This document shows positions 58,201 to 64,000 of a DNA stretch of 64,000 bases, piece after piece; position 1 is the first letter of the stretch; the number at the start of each line of letters is the position of its first letter. The DNA lies in assembly GCA_013350335.1 (NCBI GenBank), contig CM023537.1:14760884-14824883 (forward strand), given 5' to 3'. A model generated the notes under the pieces. It did no database searches and was not told where the DNA came from. It was given only the letters and a program-made list of their open reading frames with translations. Both the position numbers and the translations under genes were made by a program. Origin of the DNA: Chimonanthus salicifolius (lineage: Eukaryota; Streptophyta; Magnoliopsida; Laurales; Calycanthaceae).

Positions 58201-60584
58201 GCACTTTTCTTTTCTCTTTCCCCTTGTGTGCAATGCACATTTATTCGAGCATAAATTATAATTTTTAATGATTTTTGTAAAACATATTCCTCAAGATACT
58301 ATTTTCTCTCTTGTTTTCTGATGATGTTCTTGCAAGTGAAGATTAGTTATTTTATTTACATCTAGAATTTTTTTGACAATCCCTGGTCCTTAAACCAAAC
58401 TTCACTGGATTGTTTTCTCTTCCTGATCTTGAGCAGAAACCATTAGGGTTATTGTCTCTTTTGGACGAGGAGTCCACCTTCCCGAATGGTACCGACTTGA
58501 CATTCGCCAACAAACTTAAGCAGCACCTGAACTCTAATTCTTGCTTCAGAGGAGAAAGAGGCAGTGCTTTCACTGTTTTGCACTATGCAGGGGAGGTAGT
58601 TACTTACTCCTAGTTCTTATTTATTTATTTCCTTGGCTTTGTGTCTGCTTGCAGTTTGATGTTGTACTTGTGTATCTTCTCAGGTTACTTATGACACTGG
58701 CGGCTTTCTAGAGAAGAACAGAGATCTATTACACTTAGATTCTATCCAGCTTCTTTCTGCTTGCAAGTGTCCACTTCCTCAGATATTTGCATCCAATATG
58801 CTTAGTCAATCTGAGAAGCTTGTGGGTCATCTACAAAGATTCAACGCCGCAGATATCCAAAAGCTAAGTGTTGCAACCAAGTTCAAGGTGAATGCACATC
58901 AAGTCCCATCCAAAGTTTTACATTTTTGCCACAAAGGGCACCTGTTTTTTAGAACATTCGATGTGTACCAAAAACATTTAGACAACATTGGAGGTGTCAT
59001 ATGCTACCTTGTTTATCCCAGGTTCAAGCCTCATTTCCATCACCATAGGGAACTGGTTTGAAATGAATTTAAAAGAAAACAATTTATCTAAAGTGTCCAT
59101 CAGAAATCATACCAATTACATGCATAAGAGTTTGGCAAAATGTTAACAAGAACAATAATTTTTAAGCTATAATTCATATAAGTGGGGCATATTTTGCGAG
59201 GCTAATGATATTGGTAATGCTGATAATCATCATCCTTGGTGTATAGGGTCAACTTTTCCAATTGATGCAACGGCTGGAGAACACAACACCACATTTTATC
59301 CGTTGTATCAAGCCAAACAACTTGCAACTTCCTGGTATCTATGAACAAGGTCTCGTGTTGCAACAGCTGAGATGTTGTGGAGTCCTTGAAGTGGTTCGTA
59401 TCTCAAGGTCTGGCTATCCAACCAGGATGTCTCACCAAAAGTTTGCAAGAAGGTAAAGTTATTATTATCATCGTTTTGGTACGTTCGGAAATTCTGTATG
59501 TACATTTTTTGACGTATGATTTCTTTCTAGGTATGGTTTTCTCCTTCTGGAGAATGTTTCATCTCAAGATCCACTTAGTGTCTCAGTTGCAATTCTTCAC
59601 CAATTCAATATTCTACCAGATATGTATCAAGTTGGCTATACAAAACTGTTTTTCCGAACTGGGCAGGTAGGTTTAAATGCTTTGGAATGTGTGGTTGTCC
59701 ATCTACCTTGTATTTCACTTCTAGTAGCTCCAACTTTACTTGGAATTCCAATCATTACGCATGACCTTCATGATTCCAAAGCTCATGGTTGTCTCTCAAT
59801 AATTCAAAGCAGCCTAGCATTAATAAACCAGAATTTGTTAGGGGGATTCTGAAGCACTTCAACTGTTTGTCTTGTTAACTGACCATTCTGAAACTTTGCA
59901 TTTCGTAGGTTGGTGTGCTTGAAGATACAAGAAACCGCACCCTTCATGGCATTCTGAGGGTACAGAGCTGTTTCAGAGGTCACCAGGCACGTCATTATGC
60001 CCGAGATCTCAGGGCAGGAATCACAACATTGCAATCATGTACCTCACCTTCTTAACTCACACTACACTTGTTTTTTCTTCAGTGGATGAGTTATTGGGGA
60101 GTTCTGTAATTCTATTAACTTTCTATATTTTCCAGTTATTCGGGGTGCAAAAATGAGGCGGGATTTCACAGTTCTGGTACAGAGATACAGAGCTGCTTCA
60201 ACTATCCAGAAACACGTTAGAAGAAAGTTCACTAGAAAGGAATTTGTTAATGTGCGTGCCTCTTCAATATTGATACAATCTGGTAAGATTTTTTAGTGCT
60301 TACAATTTTAGAATGTCTCTTGTTTCTGGGGTCCAAATTCAAGAACTGATTTGGAACTTGCATTTTACATGTAGAAGATCTACTTGTGCATAATATAAAA
60401 ATGGACAATTTATTAGTTGGAAAGTTGAAGTGGAATGTTCATCTCCTAATTTAACGTGATTATCTCCTACATTAACCCGAGTGTTCATACTTTTTTCATT
60501 CTACAGTGATTCGTGGCTGGCTTGTCCGAAGGTGTTCAGGAGACATTGCCTCACTGAACTCAACCAACAATCATGGAGGCGGAA

Positions 60585-60645
<61 letters not shown>

Positions 60646-61462
60646 GTAATATATGTCAAATCATTAACTACCTTGGGTGATGAAATTTAATCATTGAGCT
60701 TTATATACCGATATACCTTGGCAACTGCTTGAAAGAACCATCGTATAATGCTAATCATTGTTTCCCATATAGGAGTCTGAACCTGATCAGGTTTTGGTCA
60801 AATCATCTGTGCTTGCTGAGCTACAAAGGAGAGTCTTAAAAGCCGAGGCGGCACTACGAGACAAGGAAGAAGAGAATGACATACTCCACCAAAGACTTCA
60901 GCAGTATGAGAATCGATGGTCCGAGTATGAGCAGAAAATGAAATCCATGGAGGAGGTTTGGCAGAGACAGATGAGATCCCTACAATCCAGCCTTTCCATT
61001 GCCAGAAAGAGCATTGCCGTAGACGACGCAGAAAGAAACTCTGATGCATCAGTGCATATGGGTGATGACAAGGATTCCAGCTTGGACAACAGCAGTGGTT
61101 ACAGTGGGAGCAGGGGCCGGGAAAACAATGGGGTTATGTCCGGATCACATGGCATGGATAGAGAAATGAATGCTGGTCTAAATGTAATCGGCCGTTTGGC
61201 AGAGGAGCTTGAGCAACGGACTCAAGTCTTCAACGATGATGCCAAGTTCTTGGTAGAGGTTAAGTCAGGGCAGTCAGAAGCAAACTTGAATCCCGATCGA
61301 GAGCTTAGGAGACTGAAACAGATGTTTGAGGCTTGGAAAAAGGATTACAATTTGCGTCTCCGAGAGACGAAGGTTGTTCTACATAAGCTAAAAAATGAGG
61401 AAGGAAGCGCAGAGAAGGCCAAAAAGAAGTGGTGGGGGCGGAGGAACAGCACAAAACTTTGA
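40399..61462 (+). CDS. ATM1: Class VIII myosin heavy chain (ATM1/VIII-1-like), 23 coding exons
   Basis: An actin-based motor of the plant-specific class VIII, associated in other plants with plasma membrane, plasmodesmata and endosomes. Exons: 40399-40869, 44852-44953, 45043-45186, 45290-45440, 45569-45596, 50799-50964, 51162-51225, 51351-51364, 51458-51542, 52177-52280, 52379-52517, 53297-53415, 53567-53719, 53797-53886, 55109-55186, 58437-58595, 58684-58887, 59247-59452, 59531-59666, 59909-60038, 60136-60282, 60507-60586, 60773-61462. All junctions are GT..AG and keep frame, giving 1,219 residues (Arabidopsis ATM1 is about 1,170). Residue landmarks: SH3-like segment [13 protein letters not shown] near 162; P-loop GESGAGKT 300-307; switch [14 protein letters not shown] 342-354; switch [11 protein letters not shown] 572-580; actin-binding/SH1 region [13 protein letters not shown] about 806-818; four IQ motifs about 885-985 (the first reads VQ rather than IQ); coiled coil after about 1000; basic end [13 protein letters not shown]. 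The ATG at 40399 is the first in its frame after the predicted leader acceptor. No disabling change was seen. Confidence 0.93.
42327..42366. repeat. (TC)n microsatellite
   Basis: Twenty TC units in intron 1 of the myosin gene. Confidence 0.95.
43349..43790 (-). mobile_element. LINE 3' fragment, antisense in intron 1
   Basis: The poly-T at 43349-43364 is the tail of a minus-strand element. The frame at about 43500-43690 encodes the end of a LINE RNase H domain ([19 protein letters not shown]). It is 5'-truncated and non-functional. Confidence 0.75.
43808..43993 (+). mobile_element. SINE, family 1, with 11-bp target duplication
   Basis: It is flanked by TTAAGACTCAT at 43797-43807 and 43994-44004. 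TTGGCTTGACGGTCAAGGCA is box A and GGTTCGATTC (43865-43874) is box B. It ends CACCTTCGGTCATAA. It is the best-preserved copy of family 1 here, in sense orientation within myosin intron 1. Confidence 0.9.
46279..47160 (-). mobile_element. LINE 3' fragment with RNase H domain, antisense in intron 5
   Basis: The poly-T at about 46281 marks the 3' tail. Upstream on the minus strand are [17 protein letters not shown] (end of the LINE ORF2 zinc-finger region) and an RNase H domain with NVDGAA, SNEAK and EGDSAN. These carry the three acidic residues D, E and D. The frame is interrupted between the two halves near 46662, so it is dead. The 5' end near 47160 is approximate. Confidence 0.8.
47161..48432. 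other. Intron 5 filler with old dispersed repeat
   Basis: The part at 47330-48090 holds repeated GGGTCxGxxC, ACTCATAGG, and GGACCATATTTTAAGGCC words, duplicated at about 47435 and 47510, of unknown class. No gene. Confidence 0.4.
48703..49525. mobile_element. 823-bp insertion with 8-bp flanking duplication, class uncertain
   Basis: It is flanked by AATAATTG at 48695-48702 and 49526-49533; the neighbouring tandem copies have this word once. The ends read ATGTAGGAACC and CCTCTACATT, a 7-bp inverted ATGTAG/CTACAT. The inner sequence (TATAAACACC, AATAAGATTAAG) recalls an LTR. The 8-bp duplication instead suggests a DNA element. A 136-codon frame at 49010-49420 has no recognisable domain. Confidence 0.65.
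49553..50298 (-). mobile_element. LINE 3' fragment with 18-bp target duplication, antisense
   Basis: It is flanked by TCCTTGTTCTTTGGTATG at 49535-49552 and 50299-50316. The poly-T tail is at 49554. Minus-strand frames encode an RNase H domain ([31 protein letters not shown]) in broken frames. It is 5'-truncated, as expected from target-primed reverse transcription. Confidence 0.9.
51351..51364 (+). other. 14-nt microexon of the myosin gene
   Basis: TTCTACTTGAGAAG lies between ...GAACAG and GTATTT. With the T carried over from the previous exon it encodes FLLEK. Without it the frame breaks, and the FLLEKSRVV block conserved in myosin motors is lost. Confidence 0.9.
52780..52968 (+). mobile_element. 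Probable LINE 3' untranslated remnant, sense orientation
   Basis: A T-rich stretch with GGCCTCTTGGTCTGTGTATT, then TTGTTGTATCC and an A-rich end at about 52957. It resembles the 3' ends of plant LINEs such as that at 56750-56942. Confidence 0.4.
55205..55305. repeat. Compound (CT)n(AT)n(CTAT)n microsatellite
   Basis: (CT)12, then about 31 AT units, then (CTAT)4. It begins 19 bp after the donor at 55187 of the myosin gene. Confidence 0.95.
55869..56045 (-). mobile_element. LINE 3' terminal fragment, antisense
   Basis: A poly-T run followed by GAATGGTTAATATATTAAGA and an A/G-rich stretch. The same arrangement (tail, then ATATTAAAAG) is seen at the 3' end of the LINE at 46279. No RNase H coding is left. 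Confidence 0.5.
56750..56942 (+). mobile_element. LINE 3' untranslated remnant, sense orientation
   Basis: GGGCTTTTTGTTGTATTTCC, then TTTGTATTCTTTCTTC, AAGCAATAAA and a poly-A tail ending at about 56940. Confidence 0.55.
57290..58080 (-). mobile_element. LINE fragment (zinc-finger region plus RNase H start), antisense
   Basis: The minus-strand frames encode [16 protein letters not shown] and an RNase H start [20 protein letters not shown]. The element is frameshifted near 57600-57670 and lacks a clear poly-A tail, so it is older than the one at 49553. Confidence 0.75.
60588..60643. repeat. (TC)28 microsatellite starting at a splice donor
   Basis: The tract begins at the T of the GT donor of coding exon 22 (exon end 60586). 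Confidence 0.95.
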
Positions 61463-61848
61463 GTATCTTTAGTCTAAAGGTATATAAAAGCCTTCCTTTT
61501 ATAAGTCAATACATGATTGCCTTGATTGGTTATATAGAAAATTTGGCACTAATATGACAGCCGAAGGTTGAGTGCTTTTTGGGTGCATTGTTTTGACTCA
61601 GCCGTTTGTATATTCATTAATGATTTGCGGTTCTAGTGCTTGTGACATTCATGTAATCTTCTTTATAGGCTGAGAATGATTTCAAATTTGTTTTTTTTTC
61701 CTTCGGAAATCAAACTAAATTGTATCAAGGGAGAAAGATAAAAACAACAATTTCTTTTTATAGATGAAACAGGAGGGTTAAAATAAACAGAACAGGGCAA
61801 GAACCATCTTGACTGAACATTGTCTCTTCTTTTGAGTCATCCTTGGAG
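61463..61848 (+). other. Myosin 3' untranslated region and flank
   Basis: No further coding. The poly-A site is probably within the first 250 bp (T-rich GTGACATTCATGTAATCTTC near 61645), but no canonical AATAAA was found, so the end is not fixed. Confidence 0.45.
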
Positions 61849-62085
61849 GTTGGGCTGAAATCAGGTCGGGTAAAATCTGACCCGACCCGAGTCGATATTT
61901 ATGAACCCGACCCAAGATATTGATCTGAAATTCTCTACTCGACCTGACCTGAATTCTAATTCGACTCAACTCGAATTTTGACCCGACTCAAACTCATTTT
62001 AGTTTAATTTTAGCCTGATTGCGTCGCGTCGGGTTGGGTCGGGTCATGAGGGTTTGGCCGAAACCCGACCTAAGTTTCACCCCTA
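61849..62085. repeat. CCCGAC-rich dispersed repeat, copy 4
   Basis: It starts at GGCTGAAATCAGGTCGGG and ends at CGACCTAAGTTTCACCCCTA. This is the most compact copy and shows the GxTGAAAxxxAGG / CCTAAGTTTCA inverted ends best. Confidence 0.65.
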
Positions 62086-63701
62086 CTCGGAGGTGGAACC
62101 ATCCAATTGAGACAACTACACTTCGATATTTTTTTTTTTTGTGTAACATCCCACTTCATATTCAAGGTAAGATTAATCCCACAAGCATATGTAAACTTTC
62201 CAATCTAGACACCTAGGTAAATCAACGGGGAATAATCTTATGAAGAGTGGACTGGAGAACTTGAGGGAGCATCTTTGAATGTCAAGGGAACCCTTCCAAG
62301 TTAGCTAACAACTCTTTGGTTTTTGCTCCCAATGAAAATGACACTTTATTAAAAGAGTGCATAAAAGAGCGCAAAATGAGCTGCTTTATCCCTCAGGTCG
62401 AATGCTAGCCTTGAATATGAAAGTGGTCTGAAATCGCTTACCTAACCACTGTAGAAACTAAGAGAAATTCCTTTTATATATTTATATAGGCTTTGATGCC
62501 CAATTTTCACTCATAATAAATTGAGAGAAAGGAGTCACTACTGTGTTGGACTGCATGCTCCTCCATGTGCTCAGGACTTTTTTTAAATAATATATCTTAT
62601 TTTTGAGAACTTTTTGTTTAAAAAAATAAAAAATATGAAATCACATTAATATATACTTTGGTTAATTGAATCTCCAAAATGAGCAATTTAATCTAATAAG
62701 TGGCTTTCTATCCTGAGAAGAGTATGAAAAAAGGTAAATTATGTAGTAAATCATGATGTGTGAGAAATTTTTTCTATTTTTTTATATAAAACTATAAATA
62801 TGGATGGCTGAACCTGAACAAAGATTTTAGAATATATCAAAATAAAATATATTCTCAAATAATTTTTAAAATTTAAATATATTTAATTAGATATAATCCA
62901 AAAGATATAAGATGCACATATTAATATATAAAAATATTTTTTTAGCAGCACTAAATTCTTTCTCATAAAAGGAAGCTGGTCAGATATGAAGTAGATGCGC
63001 TAAGCCCCATGAAATGTAGGTCTGGTCCTCTGAACCTGTGAGCTTTCTGACCCAAGTTGCCATTTTCTATTGATATTTGATAATAAAATATTCCATCAAA
63101 ATTCTTCTTTAAAAGCAATATAGGTCAAAGAGAAGTTTAAAAAAAAAAAGAAAAAAAAAAAGACAGAAGTTCAGGGGAGGGCCCTGATCCTGGGCCCAAA
63201 TTTTAGGTCAACCGATAATGGGTATTTTAGTAAAATAATAAAAAAGTATTATTTTTAATTAACATATTATATGAGTTAGTAGTTTTCTACCATATTGAAG
63301 ATTTAATCATAGAATATTGTAAAATTAAAATTTAAGATAATTATTAAATTAGAGTCAACAAAATCAACAGTGTGGGACATTAATTTACACTGGATTTACA
63401 TTGAATGGCTAAAAAGGCCTGAAAATCTTTGACAAAGCTTCACTTTCCGCCTTTTTGACTTTGATGAATTTCTGCTGGTGTGAATATTTTCAAAGGTTCA
63501 CTAATATTCCAAGCAAGTCCTTTTCATCATGTCAACAAGGTCTCACAATTAATAAGATTTATGCTTGTATATAGAACTTATAATGAATCATTTTCATTGG
63601 CTTAATTAAGATGAATCATAATGTTTGGAAGCTTAACAACATAACTTAATTGCTCCAATAAAAGTAAATTTAGTAAATTTTTGATAGATAGTAGATTCAA
63701 A
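62086..63701. other. AT-rich intergenic DNA
   Basis: No gene, RNA or defined element was recognised. Confidence 0.4.
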
Positions 63702-63724
63702 TATAAACTTTTTTAATAAATCTA

Positions 63725-63815
63725 ATCTTGGTGTGTTCTAGGGGTAATGTACTCACCCGTGTGTATTTTTCGCTGGGTATCCTGCGGTTTCCCACATGTA
63801 AATTCAAAAAAAAAT
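63725..63815 (+). mobile_element. SINE family 2, 5'-truncated, with 23-bp target duplication
   Basis: It is flanked by a 23-bp direct repeat (TATAAACTTTTTTAATAAAT core) at 63702-63724 and 63816-63838 with one mismatch. The body is the 3' half of the family: ACTCACCCGTG, GGGTATCCTGCGGTTTCCCA, CATGTAAATTC and an A-tail. Confidence 0.85.
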
Positions 63816-63838
63816 TATAAACTTTTCTAATAAATCTA

Positions 63839-64000
63839 TTGTGGCTCTAAATGGTTGATCTCATAGATCTATACTCACTATAAAAAAATGCACATAGTAA
63901 TGGTCACTCTCATCGCCACACTCTTCGTAAAAGTCACCCTTCCTCTTCTTCTTTTTTCTCCCTCTGTTCCATATTTCATTAACATAGAATATTAGAAAAT
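63839..64000. other. Terminal intergenic DNA
   Basis: Nothing recognised. Confidence 0.4.

Overview
The window is nuclear DNA of a flowering plant with a large, repeat-rich genome. The signs are a multi-exon class VIII (plant-specific) myosin gene, an SDE3-like RNA helicase family, a plant-type tRNA-Asp and many plant retroelements. A magnoliid or other woody angiosperm fits the look of the repeats, but the sequence does not settle this. There is no bacterial, organellar or CRISPR content.

Layout. 1-8550: a head-to-tail array, all on the minus strand, of at least three copies of an SDE3-like helicase-related gene. Each copy is damaged or incomplete. The middle copy (4897 down to about 1367) keeps its N-terminal half, with one apparent 2-nt deletion. 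The ATPase motifs I and II are degenerate and the second RecA domain is not found. 7645-19384: nested LTR insertions. A small LTR element sits in the third helicase copy. A second short-LTR element is split by a 3.2-kb LTR-like unit (A). A second 3.2-kb unit (B) is itself split by a third (C) in the opposite orientation. Units A, B and C each have TG..CA ends and a perfect 5-bp target duplication, as expected for solo LTRs. 20217-20288: an intact tRNA-Asp(GUC) gene. 20300-39300: gene-poor, AT-rich DNA carrying two tRNA-derived SINE families (several copies with exact target duplications), three long-hairpin MITE candidates, one hAT-type MITE with an 8-bp duplication, a family rich in CCCGAC, and palindromic TATCGGCCGATA clusters.

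39316-61462: the main gene, an apparently intact class VIII myosin (ATM1/VIII-1-like) on the plus strand. It has a TATA box, a probable leader intron, 23 coding exons and 1,219 codons before the stop. All 22 coding splice junctions could be placed on GT..AG sites that keep the frame. It encodes an SH3-like/motor region with P-loop, switch I and switch II, four IQ motifs, a short coiled coil and a basic tail. Its introns have absorbed LINE 3' fragments (most of them antisense), a SINE, a 177-bp tandem triplication that was hit twice by transposons, and long CT and AT microsatellites. 61463-64000: 3' flank with another CCCGAC repeat and a young SINE fragment.

The two gene loci have no evident functional link. 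Myosin VIII acts at the plasma membrane, plasmodesmata and endosomes. SDE3-type helicases act in RNA silencing. I did not find a convincing new multi-gene system. The most unusual items are the motif-less helicase array, the nested solo-LTR stack with its conserved hairpin, and the palindromic TATCGGCCGATA clusters.
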